From: CAWUIO01 sp963922455
GTDB taxonomy: Bacteria; Bacteroidota; Bacteroidia; Cytophagales; Microscillaceae
Assembly: GCA_963922455.1 (NCBI GenBank)
Contig: CAWUIO010000022.1
Span: forward strand, 1 to 64,000
Direction of reading: 5' to 3'
Length of the DNA stretch: 64,000 nucleotides
Under the pieces are notes generated by a model, which made no database searches, had not been told where the DNA came from, and worked only from the letters and a program-made list of their open reading frames with translations. Shown piece after piece: positions 49,405-57,382 of this stretch (positions within the stretch are counted from its first letter, which is position 1; every line of letters starts with the position of its first letter). Made by a program: the position numbers and the translations under genes.

Positions 49405-50523
49405 CTACTCCTTCAACAAGTTCTGATAAATAAACTGAATCTCCTCATCTTTTCTTTGGAGCTCGTGCCGGGCTTCCTCAATTTCATCTTCAAATAAGTG
49501 GATTTGTACCTGCTCCAGGCTGCTTTTACTGAGTTCGCTGGAGTAATAGCTATGTTTCAGGAGATGATGGATGTCTTCTTCAATTTTTTGATAGATAGAT
49601 AACTTACCCCGGACGATCTCGACTACTTTGTCGTAGGCTTTGATAAACCGGGCATATTCCTCACCAAAACCCGAGTCGTCTGATGCGCCTTTTGCCTGAT
49701 TCCGGGCATCTTGTTTTAAAGTGCGTTGAAGTCTTTGCACCCTTTGGATTTCACAAATGGCCCAAGCTTTGTCCCGCTTAATACGCGAGATTTCGTTCAT
49801 TTTTTCCCATAAGACTACGTCTTGGAATTGCCCAAACCCTTTGCAGGCATAGCAAATGTCTCGCGAGGGGCCTAATCGCCCAGTACCCATACATATTTCA
49901 CAAGCAAAGATATATTCCGGGTCAGGTTTTTTTTGGAGTTTGCGGAAGTACTTTTTCAAAGGGCGGTAATGGTTGCGAACCCGCCTACCCCACCACTTTT
50001 TGCCTAATAAAATTTCGGTGGGAACATTGCGGATAGGGTTGGCATAAATATCAAGATACCGGAGTTCTTCTAAATCCAGCACCTCAGCATAGAGGGCAAT
50101 AAGTTGGTTGTGATGAAGGTCAAGGTGCTCAAGAAGCGTCAAATCTGAGATTTCTGAAGGCAATAAACGGAGGAGATTATGGTGTAAAATGAGTTGCTCC
50201 AAAGACCTTAGTTGTAAGATTGGGAAGGGAAATGTCACGATTTGGTTATGACTGAGGTCCAAATAACGAAGATTACTCAAGTTGGAAAAATCACAGGGGA
50301 GTTCGGTAAGATTAACATGGGCCAGAGACAAGAGCTCGAGTTGAGGGAAAGTCGAGATTTCAGAAGGCAGGCTAATGAGCGGGTTGTGGTCTAGAATGAG
50401 TCTCTTCAGGTTTTTTAGTTCAAATAACTCACTGGGGAGCTCCTGGATCTTTTGCCCGGATAAATTAAGTTCTTCGTAATTGCGTACTTTGGCCTGTTCA
50501 ATAAGATGCGTAACTTTTTCCAT
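49405..50523 (-). CDS. Leucine-rich repeat protein with DnaJ-like zinc module
   Basis: 372 residues, no signal peptide. Leucine-rich repeats of the LPSEI type occupy about 15-170 (ELPSELFELKNLKRLILDHNPL, then further units). A basic linker (KKWWGRRVRNHYRPLKKYFRK) leads to two zinc-ligand pairs, Cys208-x2-Cys211-MGTG and Cys224-x2-Cys227-KGFG, each the CxxCxGxG repeat of DnaJ. Only two of the four DnaJ repeats are present, enough for one zinc. The remaining 130 residues are charged coiled-coil helices. The combination suggests a protein-binding scaffold, perhaps chaperone-related. I know no named family. It is transcribed alone. Confidence 0.82.
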   Translation of the reverse strand: MEKVTHLIEQAKVRNYEELNLSGQKIQELPSELFELKNLKRLILDHNPLISLPSEISTFPQLELLSLAHVNLTELPCDFSNLSNLRYLDLSHNQIVTFPFPILQLRSLEQLILHHNLLRLLPSEISDLTLLEHLDLHHNQLIALYAEVLDLEELRYLDIYANPIRNVPTEILLGKKWWGRRVRNHYRPLKKYFRKLQKKPDPEYIFACEICMGTGRLGPSRDICYACKGFGQFQDVVLWEKMNEISRIKRDKAWAICEIQRVQRLQRTLKQDARNQAKGASDDSGFGEEYARFIKAYDKVVEIVRGKLSIYQKIEEDIHHLLKHSYYSSELSKSSLEQVQIHLFEDEIEEARHELQRKDEEIQFIYQNLLKE

Positions 50524-50794
50524 GGGTATCGGTCAATATCACGAAATATAGAGACATTATTTAAATTCTGAAAAGTATTTTACAGGTGTAAGTTATTTTG
50601 AGAAATCTTTCCAAAAGCATATGACATTTTTGAGCCAAGAACGTTAACTTAGAAATACTATTCCAACTCCCGTGGGTTGAATAGCCCGAACATTCTAGAT
50701 ATTTCAGCTTTTTTTAATCAACCAAGATTTATAAAAATACCATCGAATAACCTAGGTATTTGCTTAGGTTTATTTCTTAGCTATCGCATAAACT

Positions 50795-51652
50795 ATGAAA
50801 AAGCTGTTAACCAAGATTCAACACGAAGCAGTCTTGTTTGTTCGCCACTCGGGAGAGAGCCCCGTGCGTGCTTCCCTGATTGTACTAATTTGTTTGAGTA
50901 TCCTGATCTTCTCCCTCAGTTTTCCCTATTATATTCATGAGTTTGACACCTTTTACCCCCAGCTTCTGGTGGAGGCTCACGGGATGCTATTTGATATAGC
51001 CATTATTGGGGTCTTGATTTTTTGGCTTAATTACCGTCGGGAAAGGCGTCAAATGATCCGTACCTATCTGGATGAAATTGATGATTTCCGGCTTTGGGAG
51101 TCGGAAGAAGCGGCTTTTCGTACGGCAGGTAACATCAAGCGACTCAATCGCCAGAAAATTTACTCCTTAAACCTGGCCGATAGCCATATCTCCCGCACCA
51201 ATTTAAACTACGTTCGTCTAATAGATACCAATCTTAACCTAGCCGACGTATCCAATTCCTTAATGATCGGGGCCGTTATTGAAGACACCCGTTTAAACCA
51301 AACCAATTTTGCCGGAGCCAATCTAAACCGGGCTAGCTTAAAAAACTCTTTTGCCAATGGCGCCGATTTTAGTAATGCCTACATGATCAACGTTGATTTG
51401 GAGAATACCTACCTGATCAAGGCCAATCTCGAGGGAGCAGTCTTGATGGAAGCCAATTTGCGGGGCTGTGATCTAAATGGGGCCAACTTGAAAAATACCA
51501 ATCTCTTCAAAGCCGACCTTAGAGGGGCAAGAGGCCTCTCCCTGGAGCAAGTCAAAGAAGCCAAAAATTTACATAGGGCCAAAATGGACCCCGAACTCCT
51601 CATACAAGTGGAAATGTCTCATCCAGAAAAGGTAGCGGCCCGGATATATTAA
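50795..51652 (+). CDS. Membrane-anchored pentapeptide-repeat protein
   Basis: 285 residues. Two N-terminal spans (about 28-48 and 62-82, LIVLICLSILIFSLSF and GMLFDIAIIGVLIFWL) are followed by a linker and then about 20 pentapeptide repeats of the A(D/N)LXX type (roughly 130-250: FAGANLNRASLKNSFANGADF and LEGAVLMEANLRGCDL as examples), which build a right-handed quadrilateral beta-helix. The C-terminus is a short helix. Known pentapeptide proteins have varied roles (gyrase protection in some), and nothing here points to one. Gene stands alone between LRR-zinc and phosphatase genes, with a structured repeat behind it. Confidence 0.88.
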   Translation: MKKLLTKIQHEAVLFVRHSGESPVRASLIVLICLSILIFSLSFPYYIHEFDTFYPQLLVEAHGMLFDIAIIGVLIFWLNYRRERRQMIRTYLDEIDDFRLWESEEAAFRTAGNIKRLNRQKIYSLNLADSHISRTNLNYVRLIDTNLNLADVSNSLMIGAVIEDTRLNQTNFAGANLNRASLKNSFANGADFSNAYMINVDLENTYLIKANLEGAVLMEANLRGCDLNGANLKNTNLFKADLRGARGLSLEQVKEAKNLHRAKMDPELLIQVEMSHPEKVAARIY

Positions 51653-51682
51653 AAAACGCAGCTATCGCTAAAATCTAAATGA

Positions 51683-51816
51683 GGGGCTTGCCCGCGCTAA
51701 AAAATAGGGATTCAAACGGGAGCATACCTGCCTGCGCGGGCCGGGCTAGGCTGCCGAGCCGGCCCACCCACAAACCAGCGGCGGTCTCGGCCCTCACGGG
51801 CGCCTATCCCTAAGCC
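51683..51816 (-). repeat. 134-bp structured intergenic element, subfamily B (R12)
   Basis: Left end GGGGCTTGCCC, right end CCCTAAGCC (GGCTT:AAGCC closing pair). Tip hairpin CCC-GTGA-GGG, second stem CCGAG:CTCGG, internal stem GCCCGCGC with GCGCGGGC. Lies between two genes on the plus strand. Confidence 0.92.
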
Positions 51817-51938
51817 AAGTCGGTGGCGATTAGGTTTTGTGTGCCTTTCAAGAGACTTATCTTCCCGAGATTTGATACAGATCATCTACATCTCCTTGAT
51901 TTTGCAATTATTTTTATATAATTGCTTTAATTAACCCT

Positions 51939-54900
51939 ATGTATCACGCTTATCCCTATTTTTTTATTCTTTTCTACACTTTTTTTGGGCTCAGCTCAGG
52001 ACTGCAAGCTCAAATGCTAGGGAAGCCATTTATCAAAAATTACCCCCCTCAAATTTATCAAGCGGATATACAAAACTGGGCCGTAGTACAAGACAAGCGA
52101 GGCATTTTATACTTTGCCAATGACAAAGGAATTTTAGAATATGATGGCAAGAATTGGCACCTTATTTCTACCGCGAATAATTCGGCGGTTCGCTCGCTAT
52201 CTATAGACGAGCAAGGAATAATTTATGTAGGCGCTTCCCAAGACTTTGGCTATTTGGTGCCCAATGCGGAAGGACAAATGCAATATGTTTCTTTAAGCCA
52301 AGACTTGGGTTCAGAAAAACAAGCATTTGCCGATGTTTGGAGCGTGCAAGCTACTTCACAAGGCGTGTTTTTTCACACCGATAATTTTCTTTTTCGCTAT
52401 AATCCCAAGAAGAAAAATATACAATCTTGGTCGGCCCGTGATGACTCTTTCTTCTTTTTGACTTTCTATGTACACGGGCAATTGTACGTTCACGACCGTA
52501 ATCATGGGCTTCACGTTTTTCAAGACGATAAGTTAATCCCCATGCCAGGTACCAAGGCTTTGAATAAATCCCGGGTTTATCTTATGGTTCCCTACGATGC
52601 TAGTCGAGTATTAATCGGTTGCCGAGAGTTGGGCCTCTTCCTGTACGATGAACAAGCCGGCCCCGAAGAACGCTTACAGAAGTTTCCTACGGAGCTTGAG
52701 GAATTTATTCTTGAAAGTCAATTGTATCAAGGTATCCGCTTAAAAGATGGGCGCTTTGCATTATGTACCCGCAAAAGTGGCGTACTGATTATGAATGCCC
52801 AAGGGGCGATTGAACAAATTATTGATGACCGGGATGGCCTGCTTGATAATAATGTACGCTTTGCGGCCGAATCACGAGAGGGCTTGCTTTGGTTAGCCCT
52901 GGATAATGGCATAAGCCGGGTGAATCTTCAAACCCCCATACGTTATTGGGACGAGTCAAACGGACTGGAAGGGACTATTTTTGATATTGCTGAATATCGC
53001 AATACCTTATACGTGGCTACTAGTCAGGGGGTGTATTACTTAAGAGGCACGCGCTTTAGTCAAGTAGAGGAAATCGCCACCGAATGCAGGAGCTTGTTGG
53101 TGTATAACTCCAATCGGGAATCCCAAGAACATCTTTTGGTTGGCACCAATGATGGCGTCTACGAAATTAATCAAGAGGAAGTCAAACTCATTGTAGAAAC
53201 CCGCCCCTTGGCTGCTTTACATCTCTATCGCTCGCGTATTCGTAAGGAAAGGGTATACGTGGGGATGAAAGGAGGGCTTATGAGTATTAAGTACAAACAA
53301 GGCCTATGGGAAAATGAAGGAAGGGTTCGCAATGTAAAAGACGAAATTTATAGCATCGCCGAAGATCAATACGGTAATGTTTGGTTGGGTACCTTCATTG
53401 CCGGCTTAGTGAAAATCAAAATCAATCCCAAAGACCGAAAAGCTGAGCAAATACGCTATGGTAAGCCGGAAGGTTTGCCGACTTTACGGGATAACCGCGT
53501 GTTTTTTTTAAATAATCGACTGCTTACAGCTACCCAAAGAGGTATTTATCAATTCCTATCCAAAGAAGGAACCTTTGTCCAAGATTCATTATTGGGAGGA
53601 CTATTTGAAGATAGAAAACAAGGCGTATATGCTTTTGAGCCTGATTCTGAAGGCAACATCTGGATGAGTGATGCGAGTAACCAGGAGTTTCCCATCGGAT
53701 TTGCCAGGAGTCTGGAAGATGGCACTTACGAATGGCAAGACACCCGTTTGCGGCGGCTTCCCGCCTTCAGCAAAATTGTTATCCGCTCGGGTGTATCCGG
53801 CCAAATATGGATAGGGGGCTCAGAAGGTTTATTTGGGTTCGAGAGCCGTAGCCCTTTCTTTCAATTGGAAGCGTTTTCCACGCTGATTCAAAGGGTATCT
53901 ATTGGGGAAGACTCCGTTTTATATGTAGGAGGAGCCTCGAGACCCGGTGGCTTGTCCCCCGTTTTTGGGTACGATCCGGATTTTTCTATTGACTTTCAGT
54001 ATGTCTGCCCCTTCTTTGACCCCGAAGAAGCCAATGAGTATCGGTTTAAACTAGAGGTGCGTCCGTATTACAATTTGTTTCAAACAGATCTCAATGAGGA
54101 AAAATGGTCAGGGTGGAATAATGATACTAAAATTCAATACTCCAATCTATGGGAAGGATCGTATACGTTTCACGTCCAATCGCGCAACGGATACGGAGCC
54201 ATAAGCCAGGATGCCAGCTTTCGTTTTATCATTCGCCCCCCTTGGTACCGGAGCTTACTAGCGTATGGGATCTATACCCTCTTGTTTGCTTTCTTGATTT
54301 GGGTCACAATTCAAGTATACACCTATAGACTCCGAAACCAAAAACGGGTGCTGGAGGAAACTGTAGAAATCCGTACCCGGGAGATCCGCGAAAAAAATCA
54401 AGAATTAGAAAAGCAAAGAGAAGAAATTTTAATGCAAGCCCGTTCACTGATTCAAGCGAACGAGGAAATCACCGAACAAAAACGGGTCATTGAAGATAAA
54501 AAAGATGATATTGAAGCCAGTATCAATTATGCAAGCCGGATACAAGCGGCTATGCTACCCCGAATGGAAGAAATAAAGCAGGCTTTCCCAGATTCTTTCG
54601 TGATATATCGCCCCCGGGATATTGTCAGTGGCGATTTTTACTGGTTTAGTGAAACCATGATGGAGCCCCGGTTTAACAAAAACCCGAACATCCGAGGGAC
54701 TCCTTCCATTTTTGACGGGTTTACCGAGGGAAAGAAAATAATTGCGGCCGTAGATTGTACAGGGCATGGGGTCCCCGGAGCTTTTATGTCTATGATTGGA
54801 GACTCCATCCTTAACCAAATTATTAACCTGGAGGGGGTTACCCAACCGCATTTGATTCTTAATGATCTCAACCTTCGTATTCGGAAGGCTTTAAAACAGG

Positions 54901-55349
54901 ATCAGAGCAAAAACCTGGATGGTATGGATATGGCCTTGTGTGTTATTAATCCAAACCAGGGTACTCTGGAGTTTGCGGGGGCGCGAAACCCCCTATTTTA
55001 TGTGCTAGATGGTAAGTTAGAGCAAATCCGGGCCGACCCCATTGGTATTGGGGGGTTTAAACTGGAAGATGTCCCTAAAATATTTACCCGGCACGTGCTT
55101 AAAATTGAAAAGCCCATTCGGTTTTATATATTTTCGGATGGGATGCAAGATCAATTTGGGGGACCCAAAGGAAAGAAGTTTATGGCCAAACGCATAAAAG
55201 CCCTAATCCAGGAACACTATGATAAACCCATGCTAGAACAGCAGCAGATTTTAGAAGAGGCCTTAGATCATTGGAAGCAAGGATATGAGCAGATAGACGA
55301 TATCTTGATGATTGGGGTATATCTGGATCCTAAAACCTTTGTCACTTGA
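51939..55349 (+). CDS. Two-component-type propeller sensor with SpoIIE/PP2C phosphatase (SiaA-like)
   Basis: 1136 residues. Signal peptide (1-24, LQAQ), then a large extracytoplasmic beta-propeller made of regulator-propeller repeats (about 35-690: NWAVVQDKRGILYFANDKGILEYDG, EDQYGNVWLGTFIAGLV and so on) and a Y_Y_Y domain (about 690-765). One membrane span (about 770-792) and a dimerising coiled coil (about 795-870, EIREKNQELEKQREEI) connect to a PP2C-type SpoIIE phosphatase (about 890-1130). Metal-binding motifs are SGDFYWF, AVDCTGHGVPGAFMSM and FSDGMQDQFGG. The architecture is that of Bacteroidota sensor phosphatases. A SiaC-like (DUF1987) and a SiaB-like kinase gene lie convergently just downstream, so this protein is a strong candidate for the phosphatase of that switch. 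Confidence 0.9.
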   Translation: MYHAYPYFFILFYTFFGLSSGLQAQMLGKPFIKNYPPQIYQADIQNWAVVQDKRGILYFANDKGILEYDGKNWHLISTANNSAVRSLSIDEQGIIYVGASQDFGYLVPNAEGQMQYVSLSQDLGSEKQAFADVWSVQATSQGVFFHTDNFLFRYNPKKKNIQSWSARDDSFFFLTFYVHGQLYVHDRNHGLHVFQDDKLIPMPGTKALNKSRVYLMVPYDASRVLIGCRELGLFLYDEQAGPEERLQKFPTELEEFILESQLYQGIRLKDGRFALCTRKSGVLIMNAQGAIEQIIDDRDGLLDNNVRFAAESREGLLWLALDNGISRVNLQTPIRYWDESNGLEGTIFDIAEYRNTLYVATSQGVYYLRGTRFSQVEEIATECRSLLVYNSNRESQEHLLVGTNDGVYEINQEEVKLIVETRPLAALHLYRSRIRKERVYVGMKGGLMSIKYKQGLWENEGRVRNVKDEIYSIAEDQYGNVWLGTFIAGLVKIKINPKDRKAEQIRYGKPEGLPTLRDNRVFFLNNRLLTATQRGIYQFLSKEGTFVQDSLLGGLFEDRKQGVYAFEPDSEGNIWMSDASNQEFPIGFARSLEDGTYEWQDTRLRRLPAFSKIVIRSGVSGQIWIGGSEGLFGFESRSPFFQLEAFSTLIQRVSIGEDSVLYVGGASRPGGLSPVFGYDPDFSIDFQYVCPFFDPEEANEYRFKLEVRPYYNLFQTDLNEEKWSGWNNDTKIQYSNLWEGSYTFHVQSRNGYGAISQDASFRFIIRPPWYRSLLAYGIYTLLFAFLIWVTIQVYTYRLRNQKRVLEETVEIRTREIREKNQELEKQREEILMQARSLIQANEEITEQKRVIEDKKDDIEASINYASRIQAAMLPRMEEIKQAFPDSFVIYRPRDIVSGDFYWFSETMMEPRFNKNPNIRGTPSIFDGFTEGKKIIAAVDCTGHGVPGAFMSMIGDSILNQIINLEGVTQPHLILNDLNLRIRKALKQDQSKNLDGMDMALCVINPNQGTLEFAGARNPLFYVLDGKLEQIRADPIGIGGFKLEDVPKIFTRHVLKIEKPIRFYIFSDGMQDQFGGPKGKKFMAKRIKALIQEHYDKPMLEQQQILEEALDHWKQGYEQIDDILMIGVYLDPKTFVT

Positions 55350-55382
55350 TAGCTTGCGGAGTGTCTGGGTACATTATTTATT

Positions 55383-55511
55383 GGCTTAGGGATGGAGCGG
55401 CATGTTTGAGCCCGTGTGGGGCTGTGGGAGGCCGGCGAGTAGCGAGAGCCCGACCCGCGCTGGCAGGAATGAGCCGAGTAATTGCCCATGGTTTTAGCGC
55501 GGGGAAGCCCC
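55383..55511 (+). repeat. 129-bp structured intergenic element, subfamily A (R13)
   Basis: Begins GGCTTAGGGATGG and ends GGGGAAGCCCC (GGCTT:AAGCC closing pair). Internal stem CCCGCGCT with AGCGCGGG. Core GGCGAGTAGCGAGAGCCCG. Between the convergent phosphatase and coiled-coil genes. Confidence 0.92.
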
Positions 55512-55564
55512 AAGTATGCATAAGCTCCGAGAACTATATTCCCTTTTTTCAGGCATACCCAGAA

Positions 55565-56116
55565 TTAATTGCCAGCGCCTGGTGCCTCAATCTTCTTGGT
55601 TTTACGCATCGTATCGCGAAGTAAAAACCACTCAACCAAATAGTCAATGGGCTTCAATAGGAGGGCAATGGATCCTTTGATGGAGATATTGATCAAAAAG
55701 TCATCGTGAAAGTATTGATCCACGATAGGTTCTAAAAATACTTCGGAGATCAAAAATAAGAGGACGGCCGCAATCAAAACGATCGTGGTGGCTTTTTTAC
55801 TTACCTTGGCTTTGGTAAGCTCATCGATCGTGGCTTGAAGTTGCTCGTTTTTCTTGCGAATCACATCGGCTCGTACGGAAAGCTCTTCATTGGCCCGGTT
55901 GAGGCTATCGTTGGCCCGGTTGAGGCGGTTTTGCAGGCGGTCACTGATATTGGTAATTACCCGAGCATCTCCCAGCAGCTTTTCATAGTCCTTACTCAAG
56001 ATCTCATACTCCTTAGCCAGTTTCTCTAGCGATTGATTTTTTTCGCGGAGAACTGTCTTGGCATGATTGAGAGCTTGGACTTCCTTTTCAAAAACGTGTC
56101 TGGGATCTTGCTGCAT
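55565..56116 (-). CDS. Coiled-coil membrane protein of the SiaBC cluster
   Basis: 183 residues. A long coiled coil (about 8-110, LNHAKTVLREKNQSLEKLAKEYEILSK in heptads, with the repeated RLNRANDSLNRANEEL) is followed by a span (about 112-132, TTIVLIAAVLLFLISEVFL), an extracytoplasmic or turn segment, and a second hydrophobic stretch (about 145-165, IKGSIALLLKPIDYLVEWFLL). It is third in the same-strand run SiaB-like, SiaC-like, then this gene, with gaps of 53 and 18 bp, so it is probably co-transcribed. I recognise no family. It might be the membrane platform or downstream target of the switch. Confidence 0.7.
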   Translation of the reverse strand: MQQDPRHVFEKEVQALNHAKTVLREKNQSLEKLAKEYEILSKDYEKLLGDARVITNISDRLQNRLNRANDSLNRANEELSVRADVIRKKNEQLQATIDELTKAKVSKKATTIVLIAAVLLFLISEVFLEPIVDQYFHDDFLINISIKGSIALLLKPIDYLVEWFLLRDTMRKTKKIEAPGAGN

Positions 56117-56134
56117 AGTTGTAATTCAACCCAC

Positions 56135-56509
56135 TTATTTCATAACCAGATGGATATCCAGATTGATAAGAGATTTAAAATCATTTCCGGATTCTTCCAT
56201 ATCTTCATCACCTTCGTCAAAAAACCAGTTAACGGAGGCCTCCTTTCCGTTTTCAGCTAAGCGCTCTAATTTACGAAGCATATCGAGGATACACTTCGAG
56301 GAACTTGTGTTAAAATACTCAAGGTTAAAAGAAACTTCAGTCAAGGGAGTAGGGGTCTCCACATAGGTATCAATCCAGTCGAATAGTGGTTTGTAAAAAG
56401 AAATAGAATTTTCTGGTATGGAACGACCAGAAATTGTCAAAACTCCTTTATTGGCATTAAATTCTATCTGAGGTGTTCTATCGGTACCTTCTAGAAAAAT
56501 ATTTTCCAT
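56135..56509 (-). CDS. siaC: SiaC-like regulatory phosphoprotein (DUF1987)
   Basis: 124 residues. The DUF1987 pattern is clear: TPQIEFNANKGVLTISGRSIPENSISFYKPLFDWIDTY, then LEYFNTSSSKCILDMLRKLERL. The phospho-acceptor of Pseudomonas SiaC is a threonine or serine near the FNTSSSK stretch (here residues about 67-72), which is conserved. In the Sia system, SiaB phosphorylates SiaC and the PP2C phosphatase SiaA reverses it, controlling a diguanylate cyclase. Here both partners are neighbours: the SiaB-like kinase is directly upstream, and a SpoIIE phosphatase is convergent. No GGDEF gene is next to it. Confidence 0.85.
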   Translation of the reverse strand: MENIFLEGTDRTPQIEFNANKGVLTISGRSIPENSISFYKPLFDWIDTYVETPTPLTEVSFNLEYFNTSSSKCILDMLRKLERLAENGKEASVNWFFDEGDEDMEESGNDFKSLINLDIHLVMK

Positions 56510-56562
56510 TCAGTCAAAGGTCAAATTAGAAAAATCAAGCTACAAAAACCCGAGGGTACTTA

Positions 56563-57102
56563 CTAAGCAGTTACTTTTACTTGTAAACTGTAAAAGCTGT
56601 GCTTATCATTAATACGATCGAAGCTATACGTTATTTTCTCTCCGGATTTCCGGGCCATATCAATAATACCTAGGCCCGCGCCTCCGCTGGTTGCCGGTTC
56701 ATCGCGACTTAATACTTCTTTGTAAAAAGATTTAAGTTCATCTGGGCTTAAAGAATTTACCTTGTTAATCCTTCCTTTCAAGCTTTCAACAATACTATCT
56801 TCTACATAGTTACCCGTGATAATAAAATACGCTTGGTCGGTACGCTTGATCATTAAGGTAGCCGACTGCAAAATCTCATTATCGAAGTTTTGAGTTTGCT
56901 GATAATTGTAAATGTTTTGAAGACACTCTAAGAGAATACTAAAAACTTTTTTCTTGATTTTAATATCCTCACTTTTACGCTCCAGCCGGTCATCGACCAA
57001 TTGGAGAATAGAGGTGAGCAAATTGTTGGTGATTTCACCTTTAAAATACAGGATTACGCGTTCGTCCTGCATTTTCTTGAAATACTCATAGACATTCAAC
57101 AT
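56563..57102 (-). CDS. siaB: SiaB-like serine kinase (DUF6272)
   Basis: 179 residues from the ATG at 57102. I prefer this start over an upstream in-frame ATG at 57168, because the family begins near MLNVYEYFKKMQDERVILYFKGEIT. It has a GHKL-type ATPase pattern: LLECLQNIYNYQQ (N box helix), and a late GGAGLGIIDMARKSGEKI (glycine-rich lid). SiaB is the kinase that phosphorylates SiaC. It is the first gene of the three-gene run with the SiaC-like and coiled-coil genes, and is divergent from menD. The kinase assignment is from family knowledge; the phospho-target follows from context. Confidence 0.83.
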   Translation of the reverse strand: MLNVYEYFKKMQDERVILYFKGEITNNLLTSILQLVDDRLERKSEDIKIKKKVFSILLECLQNIYNYQQTQNFDNEILQSATLMIKRTDQAYFIITGNYVEDSIVESLKGRINKVNSLSPDELKSFYKEVLSRDEPATSGGAGLGIIDMARKSGEKITYSFDRINDKHSFYSLQVKVTA

Positions 57103-57382
57103 CCCAAAATCTAATATGTAATCAAATAACTTGAAAAGAAAAGAGTATCTTCTGCAAATTCTTTTCAAATTTAACCTAATAGTGACGAATAAGCAATTTT
57201 ACGAAATGTAGTTTAGGATAGGCAAAGTGAGATATTGTATCAAAACCTACCCTATGCGCCTTCATGTTCTATACGGCCATTCTGGAAATTGGGAGAAAAA
57301 AAAGTAAAAAAAAGATAAAAACCTTCCATTTTTTTTAAAACTCCTTACCGTCTGACCTGTTTTGTGTGTAAATTCTTTAATT

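Noticed and set aside
51939..55349. The propeller sensor as a hybrid two-component histidine kinase
   Set aside because: There is no H box or HATPase domain; the C-terminus has PP2C metal motifs instead.
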